From Zygnema cylindricum (lineage: Eukaryota; Streptophyta; Zygnematophyceae; Zygnematales; Zygnemataceae), in assembly GCA_037447655.1 (NCBI GenBank), contig JBBHKE010000622.1:1-22853 (forward strand): DNA of 22,853 bases, written 5' to 3'. Both the position numbers and the translations under genes were made by a program. Shown here piece by piece: positions 1-8,600 of this stretch. The stretch's first letter is position 1. Every line of letters begins with the position of its first letter. The notes under the pieces are model-generated. The model saw only the letters and a list, made by a program, of their open reading frames with translations, ran no database searches and had not been told where the DNA came from.

Positions 1-139
1 TATAAATTACTAATTGATATTTTTTTTCTTTGATTAATTTTGCTATCTTACTATAAATACTTGTTAACGTTTATTTATTACTATTTTTTTGATAAATTTA
101 TTAATACAACAATTATTGATATTTCTATTGCTTATTATG
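1..139. other. AT-rich left flank
   Basis: AT-rich sequence with many TTA/ATT runs and no reading frame of note. It matches in character the (TTA)-rich DNA to the right of the outer retrotransposon (14483 onward), so the two probably were one stretch before that element inserted. Nothing else is seen in it. Confidence 0.7.
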
Positions 140-144
140 ATTAT
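140..144. repeat. target site duplication, left copy (outer element O)
   Basis: ATTAT lies directly before the left LTR (TGAAAG at 145). The same five bases follow the right LTR at 14478-14482. The surroundings are (ATT)-rich, so a chance match is quite possible. The copy is accepted mainly because the LTR ends were placed independently from the polypurine tract and the LTR alignment. Confidence 0.55.
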
Positions 145-339
145 TGAAAGAAATACGCCAAGATGGTATGCCGCGGAAGAAATAAAATAAACACCCAATT
201 GGCCACAAAAAATAACTTTATGTAAAAAGATGGCCGAAGCCTTTTTATAAGGCTTTTCTCTTTTCTCTCACTCTTCCCTCTTTACTCTATCTATCCCAAG
301 ATAATGTAAACTCTGATACTAATCTGCAGCAACACAAAC
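145..339 (-). repeat. outer element 3' LTR, distal part (split by N1)
   Basis: This is a direct repeat of 13971-14165, with roughly 16 differences over 195 positions by hand count. It begins with the shared TGAAAGAAATAC and runs to the shared run at 321-339 (AATCTGCAGCAACACAAAC), where similarity stops abruptly at the N1 boundary. The LTR resumes at 5890. On the minus strand this segment is the end of the 3' LTR. Confidence 0.92.
335..339. repeat. target site duplication, left copy (N1)
   Basis: CAAAC precedes the left N1 LTR and CAAAA (5890-5894) follows the right one, a 4/5 match. CAAAC is present at the equivalent place in the uninterrupted O LTR near 14160-14165. This supports a 5-bp duplication in which one copy has since mutated. 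Confidence 0.65.
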
Positions 340-951
340 TCTTGATTTTAGGCGCTCACCCTAGCCCCTGGCCGAGGGGTTAAGGTATATAAGCCTAGAA
401 TATACAGTAGGAAGTAATACCGCTATGTGGCTCACAAAGGGTTTAGGGATGGGAGTAGAAATAGATGTAGACAATAGAGCAGACAGGTTTTAACAACTGT
501 GAATGGAATTATAGAAGTAGGAATTACAATTGTATCTTGGAAATTCTCTATCTAATTAAGTTGGATTCTCCGCTTATGACTATTCGTATTATCTCTGTGA
601 TCTCTATACAATGATGTTTTCTATGAATAAAGCTGTTGCACATCATTGCCTACCAAATTGTTGTGAAAGCTTGTACTAAGAGAGATAATCTCTTCTTGTG
701 GAATGCTTGCTATTTGTACATGTGCACTCCAATCTGAATGTGAAATGTGTGCACGATATGGTCCAATCACTAGATGCCAAAATACACAGTGTCAGCCGTC
801 GGTGGCCGCACCCAAAAATGCGCCAGATACACAATAAAATGAATGTCGTGAAATCGTCCCAAAATTCCGTACGATTCGATCTTGCTGTTCGTACAATATC
901 GGCGATCCAATTTCCGTTCATAATATCGGCCGAGATTGACTAAAATCAACA
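340..951 (-). repeat. N1 3' LTR (left copy)
   Basis: This is a direct repeat of 5279-5889 over its whole length. About 11 differences are seen in the first 100 aligned positions. On the plus strand it starts TCTTGATTTTAGG (ancestrally probably TGTTG) and ends CTAAAATCAACA, so the ends are near inverted repeats (TTGATTTTAG and CTAAAATCAA). Short open frames inside it on both strands, such as 698-943, differ between the two LTR copies and are not taken as genes. Confidence 0.92.
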
Positions 952-966
952 CTCCGACTCGAGCTC
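952..966 (-). other. N1 putative degenerate polypurine tract
   Basis: On the minus strand, purine-biased sequence (GAGCTCGAGTCGGAG) abuts the 3' LTR start TGTTGAT. It is interrupted by pyrimidines, so this is a positional call only. Confidence 0.35.
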
Positions 967-1378
967 GTGTTGATATTTCCCGCGCTCTTCGATTTTGTCG
1001 AATCGGTAATTGCTTGTTGGCTCTTCAATGGTACTGTACCTACGTACTAACATCCGTACGATTTGTACCCTGCTAAATAAAAAACGCCATTTCGTTAGTA
1101 CTTCGCAAATTTTGTTTCGCGTAACATTTTTGTCCGTTGGGACCACTTGTGGTCTTTAAAATCTTGTCTCGTCGTACGTTGATTAAAATGAGCCGCGAGC
1201 CGTACAAAAAAATTGCGCCGCTGGCGACTTTGTTATTTGTTACTGACTCTTTAATCGCATTACATGACGTGTACTTCTTGTCGTTCGTGCGATCTTTCAA
1301 ATCAATATTTCGCGTAATCCTTAGTGATTTGGAACCGTCGATTTCACTTTTGCGAAGTGAACATATTTCGACGTCGCA

Positions 1379-1596
1379 AAGTGTCGCGTGATTAATTTGT
1401 TGTCGCGCGACCAATTTACATTGTTGATATGTAAATTTGTGGTCGCGATGACGTCGCTCGAAATGGGCGATCGTAGTTTTTAATCAAGAAGCGTCGCGTG
1501 AAATTGTCGTCGCTCAACCAATTTCGGTCATTCGATGCTCATAATTGTGGCTGCGATTACGTCACTCAAATTGTGCGACCGTACTTTTTTTTCGCG
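1379..1596. repeat. imperfect tandem duplication of ~109 bp in N1 3' untranslated region
   Basis: Unit 1 (1379-1488) starts AAGTGTCGCGTGA and unit 2 (1489-1596) starts AAGCGTCGCGTGA. Both go on with GTCGCxCxACCAATTT, then AATTGTGG, then GCGATxACGTC, and end in GCGA(T/C)CGTA before a T run. The block is unusually CpG-rich compared with the rest of the element. A third, weaker relative may lie at 1281-1378. On the minus strand it sits just inside the 3' LTR, where plant LTR elements often carry hypervariable tandem repeats. Confidence 0.75.
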
Positions 1597-1649
1597 CAAT
1601 CCTCGCTCGCTCACAAAGGTACTTGTACCGCCGCCTTTGTCGCATCCAT

Positions 1650-2161
1650 AGAGAAGAAGGCGCTCAGCCTGTACCTTTAGGTTTCTCTTTTGGTTTTTTG
1701 AATTTTTCTCTTCCAATTTCTTCTAAGTCCTTTACTTTTCTATCATTCTACAGGATGTCATAGCTTAGACTCTCTCTATCCATAAGACAGCCATAACTTA
1801 GTATGTTTTTTTGACTTAGGTTTTTTTTCCCTCTATGGTGATTGCCAAATTCTTTTCCTCTTATAATCCTTCAATTATGAGTTTGCTAAGGGACTTAGGG
1901 TTTTGGAACTTCTTCCTTTTTCTCCCAACCATGTTTTCTGCTGTGTATTCTAGGTGGTGGCTTTCCTTTGTCGGAGACCTGAGGCCTCTCCCTTCTTGTC
2001 CTGCATATTCTTGAGGTAAAGATGACTATTTCGCTCCTTGATGAGGTTTACTTGTAAAAATATTGATCTTCCTTTCTCCTTTAGATTGTGCCTAAGGTGA
2101 GATCGTGCTTTTTGCAACTGTTGCTGCTCTTGCAATTTGGTGTTTCCTCTAGGGTCTAACT
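1650..2161. other. N1 interior, no recognised gene
   Basis: This is T- and CT-biased sequence on the plus strand (purine-rich on the element's sense strand). Open frames are short and overlap on both strands. I see no retroviral motif, knuckle or protease site. Confidence 0.6.
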
Positions 2162-2449
2162 TTAAGCATGGATGTTAGTTTTCTTTCTTCGGATTCTTCT
2201 TGACCCACTCACGCCTTCCGCTCTGATCTGTATTTGCAGGTTATTTTCAATGGGCTCAGTGACTGGCTGAACTTCGGCCGTTTCCCGAATTCTTAAGAAT
2301 GGGGACTTGGCAAGGCTAATCGTCCTTCCAAATTTTGGTAAGTCTCCTATATCTCTCTTTTGAAGCTTTCTACCAAATGCATTGCTGTTTAGGGTTAGCA
2401 ATGCTTCATTGTAGGTCTTAGGAGCGTCCTTAGACTTGCTTTCTGACAT
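2162..2449 (-). CDS. unrecognised 95-aa open frame in N1 interior
   Basis: This is an open frame of 95 codons on the sense strand of N1. It starts MSESKSKDAPKTYNEALL and is rich in Lys, Arg and Glu, with a basic end (SRRIRRKKTN). No membrane segment, signal peptide or zinc motif is visible. I do not recognise the family. The TYNEAL-type opening is reminiscent of N-termini of plant transposon-associated gag-like proteins, but that is weak. It lies downstream of the gag relic, where pol would be expected, and could be a remnant of a second N1 frame, a captured host fragment or a chance frame in purine-rich DNA. Neighbouring frames are not joined to it. Confidence 0.3.
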   Translation of the reverse strand: MSESKSKDAPKTYNEALLTLNSNAFGRKLQKRDIGDLPKFGRTISLAKSPFLRIRETAEVQPVTEPIENNLQIQIRAEGVSGSRRIRRKKTNIHA

Positions 2450-3022
2450 CTTGTTTCCTTATGTAGATTTGGCTTAGATCTTTGATATATAGAACTCGAT
2501 CTAGGAGGTCGACTCGATGTGTGCTCCCACTATTGCCGAATTCTTGACTCCATTTTGGTGAGTTCCGATGAAATTGTCCATTTTATCCACTGTCTGCTAG
2601 CATTTTTTTTATGCAAAGATGCCTTAAAGAGATTGAAGGGTTAGTGTCATCTTTAGGAGTTTTGTTGAATTTCCTGTTTTTTAGGTTTTTTCCTTTCCTG
2701 CAAATGTCTTCTCTCCTCCTGTTTCTGTTATAACAATTTGTGACTCATATTTTTCTCATTTTTTGTTTGCAGATTTCCCATCTTTTCCATTGACTTAAAG
2801 ACGTTCGATGTTTTTTTTGCTGGAGGTTTTAGCGGAGGATGTGAGTGCTCCAGCGTTTTGCTCGCATCTCAGTTCCTCCTCGCTTTATTTCTTTGATGGT
2901 GAGTTATCATCTCTCTCCTTATTTGCCCTGCTCAACTGTCTATGTTTCTTAGTCCGTGAGCAGTCAACATTTGATTTGAATTCAAATTTTCTTTTTCCTT
3001 TGGCTTTTTAAGATTTGCATCT

Positions 3023-3430
3023 CTATAGCTTACCCTCTAATCTAAATGCTTTTGTGTTAGTTTCAATTCTAGTAAACTCCAACACTTCTCCCCATGGTAT
3101 GTTAGTTTCTATCTTGGGAAATTCTAACAGTTCTTTCCATGGTTTTGTAGGATTTTCGTCCTCTTCGACGTTCGGGTCTTGTCCACTTATGCAGTTTGTG
3201 ATGGCGAGTGATGTGGTGGACTCGCAACTCTCGTTTGTTGAGGGTGGTGTTTGATTTGTAGAGCGTTTTGTCTTCATTTCTGTCTTCATTGAGGATTTGA
3301 CTTCCTCCCTCCTATTGCTTTTATTTTTGCTCTCCTTTTTGCTTTTGATGATGAGCTTGAGCTTGTTAGCATCTGAATCATTTGTCATGCTTGTTGATAA
3401 TTGCACTCTCATGCTTGTTGATAATTGCAC
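3023..3430 (-). CDS. unrecognised 135-aa open frame in N1 interior, Lys/Ser/Glu-rich
   Basis: This is the longest open frame inside N1, on its sense strand. The N-terminal third is Ser/Thr-rich and the middle is very Lys/Glu/Ser-rich. The C-terminal third contains an internal duplication (WKELLEFPKIETN, then WGEVLEFTRIETN), which reflects the DNA repeat at about 3057-3147. Its first residues are themselves a two-fold repeat (QLSTSM), from the 24-bp duplication at 3386-3433. I see no conserved domain, and the function is unknown. Low-complexity composition on a purine-rich strand makes a chance frame possible, but the duplication being kept in frame is of some interest. Confidence 0.3.
   Translation of the reverse strand: MQLSTSMRVQLSTSMTNDSDANKLKLIIKSKKESKNKSNRREEVKSSMKTEMKTKRSTNQTPPSTNESCESTTSLAITNCISGQDPNVEEDENPTKPWKELLEFPKIETNIPWGEVLEFTRIETNTKAFRLEGKL
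3057..3147. repeat. imperfect ~45-bp tandem repeat
   Basis: Two adjacent units both read GTTAGTTTC(A/T)AT, then AA(C/T)TC(C/T)AACA and then CATGGT. They start near 3057 and 3102. The period is a multiple of three, so the minus-strand frame keeps both copies. Confidence 0.7.
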
Positions 3431-3433
3431 TCT
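3386..3433. repeat. perfect 24-bp tandem duplication
   Basis: A 24-base unit starting CATGCTTGTTGATAATTG is present twice with no difference, at 3386-3409 and 3410-3433. Exact identity inside an otherwise decayed element suggests a recent duplication. Confidence 0.95.
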
Positions 3434-3434
3434 A

Positions 3435-4314
3435 ATTCTCTGTGTTCCCTCTTAACCACTCTATGTGCTCCCATGCATTACCTTTTTGGTTTGATTTTCT
3501 TTTTGACCTTCTTGTTGGTTTCTAACTTGCAGATTGACGATTCTTCCGTGGTCTAAGGGATTCTTCTCCATAATCGCGTGACCAGTCACTGTAGCCTTTT
3601 GGCTACATCTTTTTTTTTGCTCCCCACACCTCTGAAGAATTCGTTACCAATAGGTAGGTAAGTTTCCATGCTTTTGCCTGTGAGGGTTTTCTTGTTATTC
3701 TTGGTTTAGGATCTAACTTTGTATCTACAACTGCCAACTTCGCCTTTAATGTCGATCTGTCCAATGTTTGTTATTAGTTTTTCTGTTCCCTCAATGGACT
3801 ATTTTTTACTTTTGCTTGGCTTTTCTTGTGATAGATTTTTTTGTTCAAATCGGCTAATGAGACTTGATTCCGCGCTCGAATCTGAATGTGGGGGTGGAGT
3901 CAAAGAGATCGGATCGGTTTTCGACTCTTGGAATCAAAGGATGTGCCTGTTGTTGATCACTTGGCTATTCTTATCTGAGTGTCTCCTCTAATCTCTTCTT
4001 TCCTTGTCCCTCCCACTTTTCTAATCTTTTGCAGTGTTTTGTAATACTGCAGATTGTTAGTCATGAGCATGAAATCAATTTTCTTGCTCCATGTTCGATG
4101 GTTGACTACATGCCGCTCCAATCTTGCTCTAGAGTGCCTCGAGTCTTTCTCCGTCAATCTCTATCTAGTGGTGATTTTTCTGCCACTTTCTTGCAAATTT
4201 TTTGAGTGCACCCGCTTCAGACAGTTGGAGGTGTCCTTCGTTGTAGCCTTGCTGCCGTGGACGATCTTCTCTCCCATTGCAGCTCATTGGCAAAATCTTG
4301 CACCCATTGGTTGG
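3435..4314. other. N1 interior, no recognised gene
   Basis: This stretch is purine-rich on the element's sense strand, with short open frames on both strands (for example 3957-4157 minus and 3719-3991 plus). No domain is recognised. Several TTGCAGATT-like strings on the plus strand resemble splice acceptors, but they are irregularly spaced and I see no supporting exon frame. Confidence 0.55.
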
Positions 4315-5274
4315 TAAGCCATGCCACGAGGATCTGTTGTGATCTGTTTTGTGGCATTTGGGTCGCAACTACCTCCAATTATTGCAGATTTTTGTTTTGG
4401 TTTGGATTTGCTTTGCTCGACTTGCTTGTCTCCTTAGTTGTCTCGTGTGTGTGTATGCAAGATTTGTAGTTGCATAAAGTTAGACTCCTTGTATTCGGTG
4501 CAAGCGATTTTTACCTGCATGGTTAGACTCATTGTATTCGGTGCCAGCCTCCTCTTTTTGGTCATTATTATCATTGTCGTGTAAATGTGATTGACTAACC
4601 CAGTCTTCTCTTTTTGTTCAGTAGCACGTGAACTCTAAGAGCCATGACAGTGTGTGTCAACTTTGGACACTTTTGTGGTGGCAGATTTGATTACCTACAT
4701 CACCTTCACCAGTTTTTTCACTCCCACTTTTCCGAATTTTGCTCTTCGAACCAAGTGAGAAGATATAAAAACTCTTTCTGTAGTGAAAGGATTAGCAAGC
4801 AAATTTGCATGGCCACTAAGAATTTTAGGCATGCTTTCTCTGCTCTGTCTAATGGAGTGAAAAAATGAGTGATGAATTCTTCAATAGATGTTCCATCTTG
4901 ATACGATGTTTCAAAGATATTCTTGGTTAGCTCAGTCTTTTTAGACTATGTAAGTGTGATATGCTCCTCTTTGCTTTTGACTGAGTTTCTTTCGTCTTTC
5001 GCACTTCCTCAACTCTTTGCTCTTGTCTTTAATATCTTCTTAATCCCCTTTGACGTTATCCCATCTTTAACATGGTCTCTTATGATCCTTCATTGAGACA
5101 GTTTGTTTGGTTTTTTGCCTACAGATTTGGTTTTCGATGAAACTATTCTGATCGCTCTTCGTTTGCTGCCCTTGTTGCTTCTGCAAGTAATGATGGTGAC
5201 GTTTGCCTACACTCGACTCCTCTATTCTAGGGACCTTTGGAAGACAAAAGGGGAACTATTCGAAGTGGGCCCAT
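4315..5274 (-). pseudogene. gag: N1 degraded gag relic with mutated CCHC knuckle
   Basis: The minus strand begins with the ATG inside the primer site (5272-5274) and reads MGPLRIVP before a stop at about codon 16, resembling the N2 gag start MGLPSRVP. An open stretch of about 79 codons at 4708-4944 contains QDGTSIEEFITHF, which fits the 'DGxS(I/V)xE(Y/H)(I/V)xxF' part of UBN2-type gag. Further on, at about 4318-4366, LRPKCHKTDHNRSSWH has exact CX2CX4HX4C spacing, but the first Cys is Arg and the last is Trp. The order start, UBN2 core, knuckle over about 950 bp suits a copia gag of about 315 residues. Stops and frameshifts separate the parts, so it cannot make a functional protein. The assignment is inferred from short motifs and their order. 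Confidence 0.45.
4481..4548. repeat. spaced 26-bp direct repeat
   Basis: TTAGACTC(C/A)TTGTATTCGG followed by TGC(A/C)AGC occurs at about 4481-4506 and again at 4523-4548, with two differences and a 16-base gap. It lies inside the gag-relic region of N1 and looks like a local duplication. Confidence 0.8.
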
Positions 5275-5278
5275 AACT
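5265..5278 (-). promoter_or_regulatory. N1 primer binding site, half-tRNA initiator Met type
   Basis: On the minus strand, right after the 5' LTR end (ACA), the sequence is AGTTATGGGCCCAC. Thirteen of these 14 bases are the reverse complement of the plant initiator tRNA-Met anticodon arm (GTGGGCCCATAAC), not of a tRNA 3' end. Drosophila copia is the known precedent for this kind of primer. The site fixes the orientation of N1 as minus. Confidence 0.75.
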
Positions 5279-5889
5279 TGTCGATTTTAGGCGCTCACCC
5301 TAGCCTTTGGCCGAGGGTTAGGGTAGATAAGCCTAGAATATACAGTAGAAAGTAATGCCGTTATGTGGCTTACAAAGGGTTTAGAGATTAGAGTAGAAAT
5401 AGATGTAGACAATGTAGCAGGTAAGTTTAAACAACTTTGAATGGAATTATAGAAGTAGGAATTACAATTGTCTCTTGAACATTCTCTATCTAATTAAGTT
5501 GGATTCTGCTCGTATGACTATTCGTCTAATCTCTTTGATCTCTATACAATGATGTTTTCTATGAATAAAACTGTTGCATATCATTGTCTACTTAATTGTT
5601 GTGAAAGATTGATCTAAGAGAGATTATCTCTTCTTGTGGAATGCTTGATATTTGTACATGTGCACTCCAATCTGAATGTGAAATGTGAGCAAGATATGGT
5701 CCAATCACTAGACGCCAAAATACACAATGTCAGCCGTCAGTGGGCGGGCCCAAAAATGCGCCAGATATGCAATAAAACGAATGTTGTGGAATCGTCCAAA
5801 TATTTTGTATAATTCGATCTTGTCGTCAGTACAATATCAGCGATCCGATTTCCGAACATAATATCGGCTCATAATGTCTTAAATCAACA
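5279..5889 (-). repeat. N1 5' LTR (right copy)
   Basis: This is a direct repeat of 340-951. On the plus strand it starts TGTCGATTTTAGG and ends AAATCAACA. On the minus strand it is upstream of the primer site at 5265-5278. Reading frames within it are not conserved with the left copy. Confidence 0.92.
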
Positions 5890-6199
5890 CAAAATTAAAT
5901 AGCATTCGAACTAACGTGTAGTACAGGACAAGTAAGAAGCAAAAGTAGCGTCATTAGAAGAGAGACTCGAAAAAACAAGATATCGCGCAAAACAGTGCAC
6001 ACGTGCTTTTCTCTTTCGAGAAAAGAAGAAAAGAAAAGATAAGGTTTTGAATGCACTGTACAACGAAACTTTGTATGAATACTTTTGTGCGTCTACACGC
6101 AGGAAAGGTCAAACGTACGAACTCTTAATATGACATTGACGCGAATCAAAATATCTCACGCGTCCAATATATGATGATTATCAAAATTGAATTGCAACA
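5890..6199 (-). repeat. outer element 3' LTR, proximal part (split by N1)
   Basis: This repeats about 14166-14477 (shared TTAAATAGCAT, then AGTAAGAAGC-like, GCGTC, AAACGTACGAA and TCCAATATATGATGATT). It ends GCAACA at 6199, directly against the polypurine tract, which places the true LTR edge beyond the TTATCA seen at 6183. Its first five bases (CAAAA) are also the right N1 target duplication. Confidence 0.9.
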
Positions 6200-6210
6200 A
6201 TCCCTCTTCA
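6200..6210 (-). other. outer element polypurine tract
   Basis: The minus strand reads TGAAGAGGGAT immediately upstream of the 3' LTR start TGTTGCAATT. A purine run abutting TGTTG is the usual plus-strand priming site of Ty1/copia elements. Confidence 0.75.
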
Positions 6211-6260
6211 AATGGAGATTTGATGAAGTCATTAAATCAAATTTAATTTGGGCCGCCCCC

Positions 6261-6488
6261 TCAAAAGTACATCATGTATGGTTGCCTTGTTAGCATGTCG
6301 GCAGCTTCTTCCAAAGTAAACACAAACTTAAATTCTTTTTTTTTTGCCATTAGAAGATCTCGCACGAAATGCCATTGTATGCGTAAGTGTTTAGTGCATT
6401 TGTGAAATACTGGATTTTTAACCAATGCCATGGAACTCATATTGTCTGTAAAAATAGTCAAACAACGAATAGGAAATTTTAATTCATT
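6261..6488 (-). pseudogene. pol (RH): outer element RNase H, C-terminal part (separated by N2)
   Basis: The minus-strand frame continues copia RNase H. FTDNMSSMALVKNPVFHK matches the conserved '(Y/F)xDNxSAxxLxxNPVFHxRTKH' block, followed by TKHLRIQWHFVRDLL and, at the end, LEEAADMLTR ('xxQxADxLTK'). The third acidic residue (Asp of TDN) and the fourth (Asp of ADML) are present. The upstream half of the domain, with the first Asp and the Glu, is at 9507-9790. The frame ends about 60 bp before the polypurine tract, as expected for the pol C-terminus. Confidence 0.9.
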
Positions 6489-6493
6489 CAACA
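6489..6493. repeat. target site duplication, left copy (N2)
   Basis: CAACA lies directly beside the left N2 LTR. An identical CAACA follows the right LTR at 9502-9506, inside the RNase H coding sequence of O. Confidence 0.85.
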
Positions 6494-7392
6494 TAAAATT
6501 ATGTGGTCTCCATTAACCTACAAAAATAGCTGCCTATGTAAAGTATGCAGGATAATATTTGCCCATTTCACTTTGTCACTCAATAAGTGCCGTCAAGCAC
6601 ACAAATATTCTGACCACCCTCACCTCGTAAGGAAAATACTCCGCTGAGTCAAACGCAAAAAAAAACACTGAATTTGCTCCCCTAAGTAGTAAGTTATGGT
6701 TGGCCAAAGATGTCCTATAAATACAAAAGGTAATCTCGAGAGTGGAGCCTCAAACACGCTAAGTCCCTTAACTCCTCCTCACAACTACCTACTACTGTAC
6801 CATAGGCTAATCAAAAAAGTGTATAGTACAAGAAGGTACAGTGGCTGATTGTACTTCGTATATAACTTTTGTACAAGATTGCCTTCTAGTTGACACTTGT
6901 CAACTTGGGAGCAATCGTTCCTCCTCCCATCTTTTCCGGCGTCCAATGACATGGCGCCACGTGGCACTGCGCGCGGCTATGTCCGAAAGCCGTCGAAGAT
7001 TCATTCGGGTTTTGTGAGGGCCACAACGTTCGTCTGATAATGTATTTAACACGGTTAGATTTGCGTCCGCGAGCGTCGTTTGATTATAGATGACGTTTCG
7101 TCAATTTTGGTATGTTTAAGTGAAAGTGATGTTTTGCGTAACACTTTAATTGATTACCGAACCACGTATGTGTATCGTTTCATTAACGCCTAAATGGTTA
7201 AGGCGTATGTCTATATAGTACTTTGCAGACCAAGGTTGAAATCCTGTTTAAGGCAACATTTTTGTAATCTATCAATCTGTCTGCCTATTTGCCTGTTTTT
7301 TTTTGACTATAGCGACAACCATGGTGACTCTCTCTCTCTCTTCACTCTAGAGTCTAAATTAAAAAGTGAATAATAATTACTTATTTTCAATA
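6494..7392 (-). repeat. N2 3' LTR (left copy)
   Basis: This is a direct repeat of 8605-9501 along its whole length. On the plus strand it starts TAAAATTATGTGGTCTCC and ends TTTTCAATA. It contains a (CT)n run at about 7327-7342, a tRNA-like segment (7184-7244) and a plus-strand TATAAATA (about 6715), all shared with the other LTR. Open frames in it are not conserved between the copies. Confidence 0.93.
7184..7244 (+). repeat. tRNA-like segment with A- and B-box-like motifs in N2 LTR
   Basis: The plus strand reads CCTAAATGGTTAAGGCG (A-box-like) and, about 36 bases later, CCAAGGTTGAAATCC (B-box-like; consensus GGTTCRANYCC). The right LTR copy (9298-9359) has GGTTCAAATTG at the same place. The spacing suits a tRNA gene or tRNA-derived SINE head, but no full cloverleaf was folded. 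Because both LTRs carry it, it entered the element family before this insertion. It runs antisense to the element. Confidence 0.5.
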
Positions 7393-7404
7393 CTCCCCCT
7401 AATT
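7393..7404 (-). other. N2 polypurine tract
   Basis: The minus strand reads AATTAGGGGGAG directly before the 3' LTR start (TATTGAAAAT, ancestrally TGTTGAAAAT). This is a typical copia arrangement and confirms the minus orientation. Confidence 0.85.
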
Positions 7405-7502
7405 TTTAGTCAACTTTTAATTTAAGTCCACAATTTTCTGTGCAAAATTTTAATTTAGGAGAAGGCATTGGTTTTGTCATCATATTTGCAATCATTTCAT
7501 TA

Positions 7503-8600
7503 TCACTTTAAAAGCTTATCAAGCTCCTCTTCCGGTTCGGTTACGTCATCTTCTTCCTCGTCATGAACTTGAGTCTTAAAAGCCTTTTTCTTTCCTCAAT
7601 CTTTGAGGAACCTTGTCCATCTTTCAGTAAAAGATCCCCAAGCTTGACACAATCTGCCATATAATGTCCCGGTTTCTTGCATAAGTGACATAATCCACCT
7701 CTAGGAGCTCCTCTCCCTTATTGATCAAATCTGCCACCTCATTGTCTTTTTCCTCCAAAGTTTTGAAAGGGATCTTTTCCCTTTTCCTCATCACGCTTAC
7801 GCCAATGAAATCCTGTAGTCAATCCTTGAACACTTGGACTTCCTCTCCTAAGTTTTATGGTACTCTCTTTCACTAAAATCACACCCACTGTATCATCCCA
7901 ATTCTAATTGGTATCCCCTAGATCCTCCATCTGATTAATGATATTCTCATACTCTTCAGGTAGTTTCATTATCAGTGTAATTACTCTTTGTCTTTCAGAC
8001 CATGAGTTACATGTGCTCTGTAGTTCTCCAAATAATACTCCTAAGTCATTGCAATAATCATTCATACTTCCTCCCTTGCAAATATATGCTGAAATCTTAT
8101 ATTTTTCAAACTGTTGTTGCTGCAATGACCCACTCTTATATTTGTTTAGAAAAGATACCCAAAATTTGAGAATAATATCTAACATGCATAAGAGGAATGG
8201 CAATACCCTTCACTACACTTTTGAGAATTAAGAGCTTAGGCACCTTGTCCTTGTAGTTCACATTTTTATATTCTAACCATTCGGTCTAACTCCTTGTCAC
8301 TATTGCTAGTGGTGCTGCTGCAGGTATCATCCTTGACAATAGAGTCCATCGAGAAGCAACTCCTTCTTTTTCTCCTTCCATGATTATCTCCTCTCCTTCT
8401 TCGTCATCGTTCTTGATGGTGGTTGTGGTGGTGGAGGCGCTAGAAAAACGTGTTCTTCCAAAGCCAGGTAAAGGTGGATATCGAATTTGCCCGGACACTA
8501 TACCCCATAGGTGCTTATCAAAAAATTTTCCCTCCATCATCATTTCCCAATAAAAAAAGTCAGATCTATTAAATATGGGCACCCTAGAGGGTAGGCCCAT
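7503..8600 (-). pseudogene. gag: N2 gag (UBN2-type, one CCHC knuckle), broken
   Basis: The proposed start is the ATG inside the primer site (8600), in frame with MGLPSRVPIFNRSDFFYWEM, the usual gag opening ('xLNGxNYxxWxxxM'). A stop at about 8286 is followed in other frames by KSGSLQQQQFEKYKIS and ERQRVITLIMKLPEEYEN (7904-8203), the UBN2 core with its 'LPxEYE' motif. Near 7649-7690, CHLCKKPGHYMADC is a complete CX2CX4HX4C knuckle that would bind the RNA genome. Past it the frame shifts at an A run, then ends in an acidic tail (EEEDDVTEPEEELDKLLK) and TGA at 7503-7505. The frame also stays open 8 codons upstream into the LTR. The length of about 360 codons is normal for copia gag. Confidence 0.85.

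Larger units (their letters stand above)
340..5889 (-). mobile_element. nested non-autonomous LTR retrotransposon N1, inserted in the 3' LTR of O
   Basis: Two direct repeats of about 611 bp (340-951 and 5279-5889) bound a 4.3 kb interior. On the minus strand the LTRs have the consensus start TGTTGATTTTAG and an end like ATCGACA. Next to the right LTR is a 14-base site (5265-5278) that pairs with the anticodon arm of initiator tRNA-Met, so transcription runs on the minus strand. A degraded gag with a mutated zinc knuckle follows. No protease, integrase, RT or RNase H motif was found. The remaining interior (about 952-4300) is unrecognised and holds several short tandem duplications. The element could be called LARD-like or an enlarged TR-GAG; it would have needed pol proteins from another copia element. 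Confidence 0.85.

Noticed and set aside
676-952. Frames on both strands in the N1 LTR
   Set aside because: They lie inside an LTR and are not kept in the second LTR copy (5620-5890).
3386-3433. CRISPR-like repeat
   Set aside because: Only two adjacent 24-bp copies with no spacer; a plant tandem duplication.
1800-5200. Plus-strand gene with introns, suggested by repeated TTTGCAGATT strings that look like splice acceptors
   Set aside because: The strings are irregularly spaced, matching donor/exon frames are absent, and the interior belongs to a minus-strand element with a T-rich antisense strand.
340-5889. N1 on the plus strand, using AAAAGGGGAACTATTCGAAG near 5240-5262 as polypurine tract
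   Set aside because: The tract is not adjacent to the LTR, no primer site follows 951 on the plus strand, and the half-tRNA site and gag motifs all point to the minus strand.
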